A stretch of DNA of 64,000 nt from Ralstonia condita (GCF_958405655.1 NZ_CATYWO010000002.1:1054001-1118000); one strand, 5' to 3'. Shown: positions 17,323 to 25,061, counted from the first letter of the stretch. Made by a program: numbers and translations. The notes: generated from the sequence alone by a model not told the origin.

Positions 17323-18426
17323 TCAGGCGTTCAGGCGGGGACGGCTGCGCGCGACGGGTGTTGCTGCTCCCGCGCGCTCAAGATCCACGCTGGGCAGCAG
17401 ATGCAGCAAGCGCACGAGTTCGGATTGACGGTGCGTGCCGGTCTTGCGCAGGATGTCGCGAATGTGCACGCGTACCGTGTGCACCGAGAGAAACTCGCGC
17501 TCGGCGATTTCCTGCAGCGTTTCGCCGGCCGCCAGGCGCGCAGCGACGATGCATTCCTTGTTGGTCAAGCCGAAGAGCGAGGCGAGCACGCCTGCGTCCA
17601 TCACCGAGCGGGCTTCGGAGTTGCCCACGAGCACCACAGCCAGTGGTGACGCCCAGGCAGAACGCATGACATCAGAGGGCGTCAGCGGCGTCGCGATGAA
17701 TGGCACAGGGCGCCCGTCGCGTGCCAGATACATCCATGAGCCAGCCGCGCCCTGCACGCCGAGCGAGCCGGCGGCGGTTTCAATGAGATTGCGCAGCGCT
17801 GCGTCGTGCGTGTGCTCCGCGGAGTGGAGCCTGCCGCCATCCAACGACAAACGGTCGTCTTCCGCGGCCATCGTCCGCGCCCACGCATTCGCGTACTTCA
17901 CCCGCATGGTGCGCTCGATGACCATCACGCCAAAGTCGAGCGTATCGAGCCCGGCCATGCCGAGCGCCGCCAGTTCATTCAGTTCCTGATTGCGCTGCTG
18001 CATGCGCGCTGCCCGTTGCAGATGCGGCAGGACGCGCTGCAGGCGTGCTTCGCGCTCGTCGGCGCTCAGCTCCGAGACATCTTCATTCGTGCGCAGGCGC
18101 ATCGTGACGCGCAGGTCGGGTGTGTCAACCAGGGTCATCGCAGCCGCGGACGTGTCTTCCGGCGCCGGTGCGCTCAGCACGTGCGGATCCTGGCAGAGCG
18201 GGTCGCACTCGCCGGGTTGTGGGCACTGCTGACACCAGCCCGACGAGATGCCGTGGCGCGGGGCGTCCGTGTGCTTGTCCCAGACGAAATAGTGTGCGCT
18301 CTCGACTCCGGCATAAACCGAAAGCAACGCCAAGGCGATCGGCATTTGCGCAGGTTCGAGTACCGCCTCGTAAATGGTATCGACGAGACGGTGAAACTCT
18401 GCGTCATCCGATAGACGTTGCAGCAT
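17323..18426 (-). CDS. LuxR-type transcriptional regulator with a four-cysteine sensor segment
   Basis: A 367-aa regulator from the start chosen here. The C-terminal LuxR HTH is clear (LFGLTNKECIVAARLAAGETLQEIAEREFLSVHTVRVHIRDILRKTGTHRQSELVRLL). The N-terminal part is PAS-like and contains a compact cluster C-x2-C-x5-C-x3-C (WCQQCPQPGECDPLC), which could bind metal or an Fe-S centre. It has no autoinducer-domain signature. A longer start at 18573 adds 49 residues without recognisable structure; GGGAGG lies there, but 12 nt from that ATG. The gene follows the TpsB gene on the same strand and may regulate the neighbouring surface genes. Confidence 0.85.
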   Translation of the reverse strand: MLQRLSDDAEFHRLVDTIYEAVLEPAQMPIALALLSVYAGVESAHYFVWDKHTDAPRHGISSGWCQQCPQPGECDPLCQDPHVLSAPAPEDTSAAAMTLVDTPDLRVTMRLRTNEDVSELSADEREARLQRVLPHLQRAARMQQRNQELNELAALGMAGLDTLDFGVMVIERTMRVKYANAWARTMAAEDDRLSLDGGRLHSAEHTHDAALRNLIETAAGSLGVQGAAGSWMYLARDGRPVPFIATPLTPSDVMRSAWASPLAVVLVGNSEARSVMDAGVLASLFGLTNKECIVAARLAAGETLQEIAEREFLSVHTVRVHIRDILRKTGTHRQSELVRLLHLLPSVDLERAGAATPVARSRPRLNA

Positions 18427-18580
18427 GATGGCCCCCGATGCGTATTGCGACGACTGAAGGTGCGATCCTTCGCCGTCGATGTGTTGCGGCGTGCTGCCGC
18501 CGTCGCTGTCTTGGTGATTGTTGTTTTGCGCGACTTCTCTGGTACTCGGCAACTTTCTGCAAAAGCTTAACATTGCGCAT
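18404..18580 (-). other. possible overlapping upstream ORF with a good ribosome-binding site
   Basis: The best-spaced ATG after GGGAGGATCAA is at 18580, in a different frame from the LuxR-type gene. It opens a 58-codon Arg/Gln-rich frame that runs past the LuxR start at 18426 and stops at 18404-18406. It could be a regulatory leader ORF or chance. Confidence 0.25.
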
Positions 18581-18611
18581 TTGATCCTCCCAAATTCCAG
18601 AGGTGCTGTAT

Positions 18612-18654
18612 CCCCCCCATCGGAGGGGGGTGTGAGCGACTTTCAGCGCTGAAA
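18612..18654. promoter_or_regulatory. C-run/G-run inverted repeat and adjacent palindrome before the LuxR-type gene
   Basis: CCCCCC-N7-GGGGGG lies at 18613-18630 and a perfect 14-bp palindrome TTTCAGCGCTGAAA at 18641-18654. Both lie upstream of the LuxR-type gene, after the TpsB gene. No T-run follows in the right orientation, so operators are likelier than a terminator. Similar C/G dyads recur at 22207-22243. Confidence 0.45.
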
Positions 18655-18697
18655 AATAAAAAATTCAAAAAAACCTTAACGTGTTCAGCATGTCGGT

Positions 18698-20371
18698 CTA
18701 GTTGAACTGATACGTATAGGCAGCGTTGAAGCGCAGGCTGCGAGAACTGCTGTTGATCGGCTTGTCACCGACCGGGCGAGCGATGGCCAGATCGAGTGTG
18801 TAGTACTTCCGATCGGAAAACCGCACGCCCAGGGCAATCGAGCCAAGTTGGTCGTGTACCAGCGTCCCGGCGTTCGAATACGCCTTGGCGGTGTCGTACA
18901 GCACATAAGGCTGGACAGTCTTCAGATACGTCATTGCCGCGGTAAAGGCGCGGTTGATCTCCAGCGAGGCGCCCCAGCCGCGGTCCCCGGCGATTTCGCC
19001 GGCCGGATAGGCGAGGCCGAAGAAGCGGCCGCCAAAGCTGATCTGTTCCGACGACGGCAGCACCTCCCCGCTGTATTGCGCCGCGCCAGCCACCACCACG
19101 CCGAAGCCGAAGGGCAGGTCATGCGCCTCGCTGGCGGTGATGCGCGTGCGCAGGAAGTTCAGGTCGACATTGTTGTTGGGCGACTTGCCGGCGCCCAGGC
19201 TGTTGATGCCCTGATAGAGGCCGACGGAGGCTCTTCGCGTCTCGCCGGGTCTCACCTCCGTGTACAACGCCTCCGCGCCCGCGACGCGCACCCGTGCGTC
19301 GAGCTCGGTCTGTGCAATGGCGGTGTTCTGCGGCGAATAGCGTTGCTTATCGTCATTGCCGTAGAAAGTGCCGGTCAGCGTCAGGCTGCGCTCACGCGAC
19401 AGCAGCACCGGATAGCTCAGCGACAGACCGAGCCTTTGCGTGTCGGTCAGATAGCGCGATTGGTAGCCAAGCTGCTCGAGCGGCAGGTTTTCGGGCATGC
19501 CTCGGTAGTGCGACCATGTGAGCTTGGCCAGGAGGCCATCGGTACCGATTGGCTGCGCCCACGCGGCCGAGTAGAACGTTTCTTGGTCGCGCCCGCGCGG
19601 CTGCAGCGTGGAAACGGTGATCTGTTCGCCCAGCGGCGTCACGCTATTGAGCGTGCCCGTGATCACGGCGCGCACGCCCGGCGAGCGATATTCGACGCCC
19701 GTGCCGACGGTGTAGGGCTTGCGCTTGACGTTGAGCACGAGCTCGCTCGCACCATCGGTGGTCGTGGGCGGCTGCACGGTCGCGGTGATCTGCACGCCGG
19801 GTTGCAGCGCCAGTATGCCGGTCACGCGCTCGAAGGTCTCTTTGCGCAGCGGACGCTCGTCCATCATGCGCCGCGAGATTTCGCGCAGGCGGCCTTCCAG
19901 GGGCCCCGGCGTACCTTCGACCCGCATCCGCGCAACGTAGCCTTCCACCACGGTGACGCGCACCACGCCGCCCGCAAAGGTCTGGGCCGGCACAAACGCG
20001 AACGACAGCGGATAGCCGCGATCGGCATACAGCTTGGTGACATCGTTTGCCGCCTGCAGCAATTGCGCGACGGTAATGTCGTGCCCGGCCATTGGCGCAA
20101 AGTGCGCGGCGATCTCCGGAAACGGGAGCGTCTTGACGCCCTCGATCTGGAATTTGGTGGGCGTGAGATGCGTGGCGAGCAGGTTTTCCAACGCAGGGTT
20201 CGGCCGCTGGACCTGCACCTGGATCTTTTGCTCGGGCGGACGCGAGCTATCGACCTTGGGTAGCGTGTCGATCGGGTTGCCTTGGGTAGGGCTGCTCTGC
20301 GCCCAGCTCAGCGCCGGGTGGGTCAGGGCAACGCCCGTGGCCAGGGCCAACCGCAGGGTGGTGGTCCGCAC
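18698..20371 (-). CDS. TpsB outer-membrane transporter (ShlB/FhaC/HecB family)
   Basis: A 557-aa protein with a signal peptide ending at ALSWAQ, a Pro-rich linker, POTRA domains (about residues 75-220; FQIEGVKTLPFPEI, LQAANDVTKLYADRGYPLSFAFVPAQ, GVVRVTVVEGYVARMRVEG), and a C-terminal 16-strand barrel ending YTYQFN. Family members export large TpsA exoproteins such as haemagglutinins, haemolysins and contact-dependent toxins. The start is GTG at 20371, fixed by GGAGGAG 7 nt upstream. A longer ATG frame lacks a site. No TpsA gene is present in the window, so it is an orphan here; the nearest exported proteins are the repeat lipoproteins. Confidence 0.92.
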   Translation of the reverse strand: MRTTTLRLALATGVALTHPALSWAQSSPTQGNPIDTLPKVDSSRPPEQKIQVQVQRPNPALENLLATHLTPTKFQIEGVKTLPFPEIAAHFAPMAGHDITVAQLLQAANDVTKLYADRGYPLSFAFVPAQTFAGGVVRVTVVEGYVARMRVEGTPGPLEGRLREISRRMMDERPLRKETFERVTGILALQPGVQITATVQPPTTTDGASELVLNVKRKPYTVGTGVEYRSPGVRAVITGTLNSVTPLGEQITVSTLQPRGRDQETFYSAAWAQPIGTDGLLAKLTWSHYRGMPENLPLEQLGYQSRYLTDTQRLGLSLSYPVLLSRERSLTLTGTFYGNDDKQRYSPQNTAIAQTELDARVRVAGAEALYTEVRPGETRRASVGLYQGINSLGAGKSPNNNVDLNFLRTRITASEAHDLPFGFGVVVAGAAQYSGEVLPSSEQISFGGRFFGLAYPAGEIAGDRGWGASLEINRAFTAAMTYLKTVQPYVLYDTAKAYSNAGTLVHDQLGSIALGVRFSDRKYYTLDLAIARPVGDKPINSSSRSLRFNAAYTYQFN

Positions 20372-20593
20372 GCCTGTCTCCTCCGTGGTATTCGTTTGTC
20401 TTGAAACGACGCAGCGCATCGCCGCGCACTGCTTCGAACGATAACCGCGAGACATGCTGCTTTACAACAAAACGCATAGAGGCAACGTTCACGCGACGCA
20501 ACGCCCCATGGTAGATACCGATGGCAGGTCGCCCCATGCGCGTTTGACACGCTGTGATGCCGCCCGATGCCGCCTCCGTGCGCGAGCGTTTAA

Positions 20594-20629
20594 AACAAAC
20601 GGCGAACCGGTCTGGTACCGGTTCGCCGT
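20594..20629 (-). terminator. rho-independent terminator of lipoprotein 1
   Basis: A perfect 13-bp stem ACGGCGAACCGGT / ACCGGTTCGCCGT with a 5-nt loop, followed on the minus strand by TTGTTTTAAA. It lies just after the stop of the lipoprotein gene. Confidence 0.88.
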
Positions 20630-20636
20630 CGGGTGG

Positions 20637-22028
20637 TCAGTGACCCGTGCCACCCAGTGCGCCACCCACCGTGCCGAGCAGACCGCCCACCAGACCGGTG
20701 ACCGGGGCCAGCGGCGTGGCAGCGCCGGTCGAAGTGAGGCTCGTGCCGACGGTGCTGACCGCAGTGCCAACCGGCGCGGTGACGCTGCTGATTGCCCCAA
20801 GCGGGCTGCCGCCGCCGGTCGCGCCGCCGATGCTGCCCAATGCGCCGGTGAGGGGCGCGAGCGGACTGCCGCTGCCTGCCCCACCCAAGCCGCCGAGCGC
20901 ACCCGTGACCGCGCCCAGCGGATTGCTGCCCGTCCCGCTGCTCAGGCCACCGAGCACGCCCGTGATGGGGGCCAGCGGACTGCTGCCGCCACCCGCACCG
21001 CCGAGGCCGCCAAGCCCACCGGTGATCGGCGCCAACGGGTTGGAGCCGCCCGTGCCGCCCAGCAGGCCCGTGATCGGCGCGAGCGGATTGCTGGGCGAAG
21101 ACGTCGGCGAATACACCACGCCGCCCAGCGCGCCGACCGTGTTGCCAACCGCGGTTACGACACCGCCGAGGTTGCTGACAACGGGTGCCCGCGTACCGGT
21201 GAGCGTGTTACCGCCGTTGGCGACGGCGCCGCCCACGGTACCCAGCAGCGTGTAGACCGGCGAGCCGAGGCCGCTCGTGGCGCCAACGGTCTGCGTGGCA
21301 TTGGTGACCTGCGACGTGAGCGGAACGATGGCGGTGCTCAACTGCTGTGTCAGTTGCTCCACCGGGCCTGTCGACAGCGCGGTGCCCAGCGTGCCGCCAC
21401 CATTGGCGACCGCTTGGCCGACCTGCGTCACCGCGCCAGCCAGCGGCGTCGTCAACGGGGACAGCGGCGCCAGCGGGCCCGTGCCCAGGTTGTCGACGAG
21501 CGTGCCGGTGCTGGTGACGGTGTTGCCCGCATCCGTCACGACAGTTCCCAGGCTCGACACCGTTGTCCCGACCGGGTTCGGGTTGTTGGGGATGCTGCCC
21601 AGGCCGCTCTGCACGCCGGTGCCCAGGGCCGAGACGGTCGTGCCGAGGTTATCCACCACGCCACCGAGCCCACTCTGCACGCCGCTCAGTTGCGACGGCA
21701 GCGGCGCGCTCTGAATCGTGGAGCCAACACCGCTGATGGCTGAGCCGGTGGCCGTTACCACGTTTCCGGTGTTGTTCAGAATGGCGCCGGCAGGCGTCAG
21801 GGGGGCGGGCGCCGGTGAAGGCGACGGCGATGGCGACGGGGAAGGCGACGGGGAAGGCGACGGCGAGGGGGATGGCGACGGCGCAGTGCCGCCGTTGTTC
21901 GTCGAGCCGCCGCTGCCATTCGAGCCGCCCAGCGAGCTGCCCATGTCGCCCGAACCGGAGCTGGCGCAGCCGCCCAGGATCAGGAGGCCGGCCATGGTGG
22001 CTGCCAGGCATTTGATGTTCTTGGTCAT
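20637..22028 (-). CDS. repeat-rich surface lipoprotein 1 (Gly/Thr/Val-rich, NPLAPVTG repeats)
   Basis: A 463-aa predicted lipoprotein: lipobox LILGGC with Cys at residue 21, then Ser/Gly, then an (SP)n linker of about 22 residues. A region with periodic GNTVxxxG and LGxxV segments follows, and the C-terminal ~170 residues are made of repeats of SNPLAPITGxLGGLGG. Such proteins are often named collagen-like, but the glycine spacing is not a G-X-Y triplet. A close paralog is encoded divergently at 22522 with the same segment order. The start follows GGGAGAAC. A near-perfect sigma-54 promoter lies 78 bp upstream. Function unknown; a surface adhesin or matrix protein is a reasonable guess. Confidence 0.8.
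   Translation of the reverse strand: MTKNIKCLAATMAGLLILGGCASSGSGDMGSSLGGSNGSGGSTNNGGTAPSPSPSPSPSPSPSPSPSPSPSPAPAPLTPAGAILNNTGNVVTATGSAISGVGSTIQSAPLPSQLSGVQSGLGGVVDNLGTTVSALGTGVQSGLGSIPNNPNPVGTTVSSLGTVVTDAGNTVTSTGTLVDNLGTGPLAPLSPLTTPLAGAVTQVGQAVANGGGTLGTALSTGPVEQLTQQLSTAIVPLTSQVTNATQTVGATSGLGSPVYTLLGTVGGAVANGGNTLTGTRAPVVSNLGGVVTAVGNTVGALGGVVYSPTSSPSNPLAPITGLLGGTGGSNPLAPITGGLGGLGGAGGGSSPLAPITGVLGGLSSGTGSNPLGAVTGALGGLGGAGSGSPLAPLTGALGSIGGATGGGSPLGAISSVTAPVGTAVSTVGTSLTSTGAATPLAPVTGLVGGLLGTVGGALGGTGH
21814..21879 (-). repeat. 6-bp tandem repeat encoding the (Ser-Pro)n linker
   Basis: About eleven copies of the hexamer GGNGAN on the plus strand encode alternating Ser-Pro on the minus strand, directly after the lipoprotein N-terminus. 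Unit length 6 keeps the frame, so copy-number change would alter linker length, not switch the gene off. Confidence 0.8.
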
Positions 22029-22105
22029 GATTGTTCTCCCGTTTTAAAAGTCCGCTTTTTCGAAGCTGGAAAATGGTCCCAATGTCCATTTGGGTCGGTG
22101 GACTC

Positions 22106-22121
22106 TGCAAACGGTGTGCCA
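22106..22121 (-). promoter_or_regulatory. sigma-54 promoter of lipoprotein 1
   Basis: Minus strand TGGCACACCGTTTGCA is an exact match to TGGCAC-N5-TTGCA, with GG-N10-GC spacing. Transcription would begin about 65 nt before the ATG at 22028. Confidence 0.85.
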
Positions 22122-22206
22122 TGACAAAATTATTTATCCATGCGTAATCGTTTATGTTTTTTTGGGATCAATCGCCGTAGGTAAATGAATGAAGCGTCGA
22201 AAACCA

Positions 22207-22243
22207 CCCCAATGTGGGGAATATTTACCCCCCAAAAGAGGGG
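22207..22243. promoter_or_regulatory. paired C-run/G-run inverted repeats, candidate enhancer (UAS)
   Basis: CCCC-N5-GGGG (22207-22219) and CCCCCC-N6-GGGG (22228-22243) lie between the two divergent sigma-54 promoters, roughly 130 and 240 bp from the predicted start sites. That is the range used by sigma-54 activators. The surrounding 22122-22432 region is AT-rich and shows no gene. Confidence 0.5.
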
Positions 22244-22432
22244 ATTGAACGTTTGCCGTGGGGGTTATGTCCACGCGAATATGTTCCGATGTCACGTTAC
22301 AACGTAACGCCGGGAACAAGGTTTCGGGTCTTGTCTGCCAGGAATCCCGCCTTGGGGTAATACCGGATGTCCTGCCCGCAAAGCCAGTCGCAATGCCGTT
22401 TCTTGAATGTCGAGTTGTGACTCTAATGTGAT

Positions 22433-22448
22433 TGGCATGGCTATTGCA
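22433..22448 (+). promoter_or_regulatory. sigma-54 promoter of lipoprotein 2
   Basis: TGGCATGGCTATTGCA has the GG-N10-GC spacing and differs from TGGCAC-N5-TTGCA at one position. It lies 74 bp before the ATG at 22522, mirroring the arrangement of the divergent paralog. Confidence 0.78.
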
Positions 22449-22521
22449 GATGTTGCTGCGCAGTCCGCAGTACCGAGCTCAGACACAGGGAACACAACCA
22501 TTCAAAAGAAGGGGACAGACC

Positions 22522-23664
22522 ATGACTCACATTCGACACGCACTCCGCGCCGCGCCGTTGGCCTGCGCTGTGGCCACACTGTTGCTGGCCGCCTGCTCTT
22601 CGGGTGGCTCCGGTTCGGGAAGCTCGCCGACCGCCAGCCCGAGCGATACGACGGGCGTCACGCCGGTCGGCAAGGTTGCCAACGGCACCGGCAACACGGT
22701 TGTTGCAACGGGGCAGGCTGTGAGCGGCCTCGGTACGACCCTTCAGAACGCGAATATCCCGGGGCTGTCCGATCAATCCAAGGCCGGTCTGGGCGGTACG
22801 GTCGGTAACCTCGGCAAGGCGGTCAGCGACCTCGGCCTGGGCGTGCAAACCGGCGTGGGCAAGATGGGACAGAACCCGAACCCGGTGGGCACCACGGTGG
22901 CCAGCACGGGTAATGTCGTGACCGACCTGGGGCAGGCCACCGTGAGCGCAGGTTCGCTCGTGCAGGGCCTTGGACAAGGCTCGGGCGCTCCGCTGGCGCC
23001 GGTCACCCAGCCGGTGGGCGGCGGCGTGCAACAACTCGGACAGGCGTTGGTCGGCGGCGGCACGCTGCTGGGCAGCGCGCTGTCGTCAGGCGCGGTTCAG
23101 CAGGTCACGCAGCAGCTCAGCTCGGCCATTGTGCCGGTGACCTCGCAAGTGACCAATGCCACGCAGATGGTGGGCGATTCAACCGGGCTGGGCGGCGGGC
23201 TCAACACGCTGCTTGGCGCGGTGGGCGGCGGCGTTGCCGGCGCCGGTAACACCATCACCGGGACGGGCGTGCCCGTGGTGTCCAGCCTGGGCCCGGTCGT
23301 GACATCGCTCGGGACGACGGTGGCTGCGGTCGGCGGCGTCGGTACGGCGGGCGGTGGCTCGAGCGGCGGCAGCAATCCGCTGAGCGGCCTGCTTGGCGGT
23401 GGCCTGGGCGGCGCCGGCGGCGGAAGCAACCCGCTGGCGCCGGTGACCGGCCTGCTCGGCGGCCTGGGCGGGACAACGGGTGGATCCAACCCGCTGGCGC
23501 CCGTCACCGGAGCCTTGGGTGGCGCGGCTGGCGGCAGTAATCCGCTCGCTCCCGTGACGGGTCTGCTGAGTGGCGCTACCAGCGCGGCCGGTGGCACCTC
23601 GGGAAGCAACCCGCTGGCACCTGTAACGAACTTGCTGGGCGGCGTAGGCGGCCTGGCGCACTGA
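22522..23664 (+). CDS. repeat-rich surface lipoprotein 2, paralog of lipoprotein 1
   Basis: A 380-aa predicted lipoprotein: lipobox TLLLAAC with Cys near residue 24, then a Gly/Ser stretch. Segments KVANGTGNTVVATGQAVSGLG and QVTNATQMVGDSTGLGGGLNTLLGAVGGG parallel the divergent paralog. The C-terminal repeats are SNPLAPVTGLLGGLGG-like. It lacks the long Ser-Pro linker, so it is about 80 residues shorter. The start follows AAGGGGACAGACC. Pro/Gly/Thr-rich sequence with few charges suggests an extended, possibly amyloid-like or fibrous surface protein (inference). It is followed by a terminator and then the Flp pilus locus. Confidence 0.8.
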   Translation: MTHIRHALRAAPLACAVATLLLAACSSGGSGSGSSPTASPSDTTGVTPVGKVANGTGNTVVATGQAVSGLGTTLQNANIPGLSDQSKAGLGGTVGNLGKAVSDLGLGVQTGVGKMGQNPNPVGTTVASTGNVVTDLGQATVSAGSLVQGLGQGSGAPLAPVTQPVGGGVQQLGQALVGGGTLLGSALSSGAVQQVTQQLSSAIVPVTSQVTNATQMVGDSTGLGGGLNTLLGAVGGGVAGAGNTITGTGVPVVSSLGPVVTSLGTTVAAVGGVGTAGGGSSGGSNPLSGLLGGGLGGAGGGSNPLAPVTGLLGGLGGTTGGSNPLAPVTGALGGAAGGSNPLAPVTGLLSGATSAAGGTSGSNPLAPVTNLLGGVGGLAH

Positions 23665-23688
23665 GCAGTACCTGTCTGTGCTCTTGAA

Positions 23689-23729
23689 GGTGCGCGGGCG
23701 TGTTCCCGTCGCTCGCGCATCCTTTTTTT
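23689..23729 (+). terminator. rho-independent terminator of lipoprotein 2
   Basis: An imperfect 12-bp GC stem (GGTGCGCGGGCG with CGCTCGCGCATCC, one bulge, one G-U pair) is followed by TTTTTTT. Confidence 0.8.
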
Positions 23730-24019
23730 GCCTGACAGTCATGGGGAGCGTTCGAATCGACCTGGAGTCTGTGGAAAACCCGTTCCTATCATCGGTTTAG
23801 TCCGTGTCTAATTAAGGGATTTCCATTATTTCTCAGAGGGTTGGAGAGTTATTAATAGAAATTAATAGAGTAGATACTCTAATTTAACAGAAGTACCTCA
23901 CTTGAGTTATTTCCGCCTGCATGTCGTGAGCCTATAAAAGCGTTACGGAGTGTTACGTGACATGCGTGACACTTCGGTAACGCAATAAGAAGCGAAGCGG
24001 TATCGATGAGGGAGCCGGC
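23730..24019 (+). promoter_or_regulatory. AT-rich leader of the Flp/Tad locus with two dyads
   Basis: 290 bp without a gene. A perfect 16-bp palindrome TAGAGTAGATACTCTA is at 23866-23881, next to a tandem ATTAATAGA repeat (23851-23869). A larger interrupted dyad, GCGTTAC ... AGTGT ... ACACT ... GTAACGC, spans 23940-23983. It ends 36 bp before the first pilin start. TATAAA at 23933-23938 may be a -10 element. No -24/-12 element is visible, so the pilins probably use a sigma-70-type promoter. Confidence 0.5.
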
Positions 24020-24190
24020 ATGAGAGCGATCATCACGCGTTTCCTGCGCGAGGATGTGGGTGCCTCTGCAATTGAGTATGGGCTTCTGATCGGTTTGATC
24101 GCGGCGGCGCTAGTTGCCGCGACAAGCGATATCGGAGCGAGGCTCGGCAACATCCTTTTGTTTCTTGGCAGCAAATTGACGGCTCCATAG
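24020..24190 (+). CDS. flp: Flp-type pilin 1
   Basis: A 56-aa prepilin: short basic leader MRAIITRFLREDVG, processing site G/A before ASAIEYGLL with the conserved Glu and Tyr, then one hydrophobic helix (IGLIAAALVAATSDIGARL). The start follows GAGGGAGCCGGC. It is cut by the TadV peptidase and assembled by the Tad machinery into thin adhesive pili. Its tail (LLFLGSKLTAP) differs from the next pilin, suggesting major and minor forms. Confidence 0.9.
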   Translation: MRAIITRFLREDVGASAIEYGLLIGLIAAALVAATSDIGARLGNILLFLGSKLTAP

Positions 24191-24257
24191 GCGGTTGATC
24201 GGACCGTTGGCAATAAAAAACCAATCAACAGGGCGAGTGCGCAGCAGGAGAGAGAAC

Positions 24258-24425
24258 ATGAAACACGCCATTCTTCGGTTCATCCGGGACGAACAAGGTG
24301 CGACGGCCATCGAGTATGGCCTGCTCGCGGGGCTGATCGCCGCAGCGATCGTGCTTTCCGTGACCAACCTGGGCACGAGTCTGTCGGGTCTCTTCGACAT
24401 GATCAAAAGCAAGCTCCCTACCTGA
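24258..24425 (+). CDS. flp: Flp-type pilin 2
   Basis: A 55-aa prepilin: MKHAILRFIRDEQG, then ATAIEYGLLAGLIAAAIVLSVTNLG, an almost canonical Flp signature with processing after the Gly at residue 14. The start follows CAGGAGAGAG. It lies 67 bp after pilin 1, and because it matches the family consensus better it is the likelier major subunit. Confidence 0.93.
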   Translation: MKHAILRFIRDEQGATAIEYGLLAGLIAAAIVLSVTNLGTSLSGLFDMIKSKLPT

Positions 24426-24437
24426 TCAAGCGACGTC

Positions 24438-24965
24438 GTGACTCGGCTTGCGGATTTCGCGGGCTGGGCAGCCGTTGCAACCTTCGCGGTTCTTGCCATC
24501 TGGTTTGATTTGCGCGCCCGGCGGGTGCCGAACTGGCTCGTCCTTACGGGCCTGTCGCTGGCGATCGCGCTTGCGTGGGCGGGGCCGGTTGAGGCCCTGG
24601 CGCCAAGTTGGCGCGACGCATTGCTCGGTGGCGCCATCGGGTTCGCGGTGTATCTGCCGCTATACGCGATGGGGTGGATGGGTGCAGGCGACGTCAAGTT
24701 CTTCGGCGTGGCCGGGCTGATCTGCGGCTGGCATGGGTTGCTGCCGGTATGGGTCATCGGGAGCCTGCTGGCCGGGCTGCATGGGCTGCTCATTCTGGTT
24801 GCGCGCCGCACGGATGCGACAAGCCCGACGGCGTGGCTGCTCATGCGCATGCGTCCGTCTTTGTTTCAGTGGAATGCGGCGCAGGCAGGGCAGCGCGGTA
24901 TTCCCTACGCGGCCTACATGGCGGTCGGACTGCTTTGCCTCCCGTGGTTGCTTGAGCTTCACTAG
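24438..24965 (+). CDS. tadV: prepilin peptidase TadV/CpaA (A24 family)
   Basis: A 175-aa polytopic membrane aspartyl protease that cleaves Flp prepilins. The two catalytic Asp motifs are visible: FDLRARRVPNW near residue 24 and the GxGDxK motif GAGDVKFFG near residue 83. About five membrane segments are present. The start is GTG, 12 bp after the pilin 2 stop; no strong ribosome-binding site is seen, so coupling to the pilin is possible. It lacks the N-methylase domain of PilD, as is normal for TadV. Confidence 0.93.
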   Translation: MTRLADFAGWAAVATFAVLAIWFDLRARRVPNWLVLTGLSLAIALAWAGPVEALAPSWRDALLGGAIGFAVYLPLYAMGWMGAGDVKFFGVAGLICGWHGLLPVWVIGSLLAGLHGLLILVARRTDATSPTAWLLMRMRPSLFQWNAAQAGQRGIPYAAYMAVGLLCLPWLLELH

Positions 24966-25061
24966 GACAGGTTTGTGCGACGGCGCTGGAGACGCTGTTC
25001 GCCCACGCAGACAGGTTGGATCAGAGCCGCACAAGCGGCCGTGTGTTTAGGGGGATCGGCC

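Noticed and set aside
18605..18618. Possible third sigma-54 promoter before the LuxR-type gene
   Set aside because: GG-N10-GC spacing occurs on the minus strand, but the flanking bases match poorly (GGGGGG in place of GGCAC, CAGCA in place of TTGCA).
21814..21879. Phase-variation switch in the Ser-Pro repeat
   Set aside because: The 6-bp unit cannot change the frame; only linker length could vary.
20637..23664. Collagen-like triple-helix naming of the two lipoproteins
   Set aside because: Glycines do not follow a G-X-Y period; the repeats are longer units with NPLAPVTG cores.
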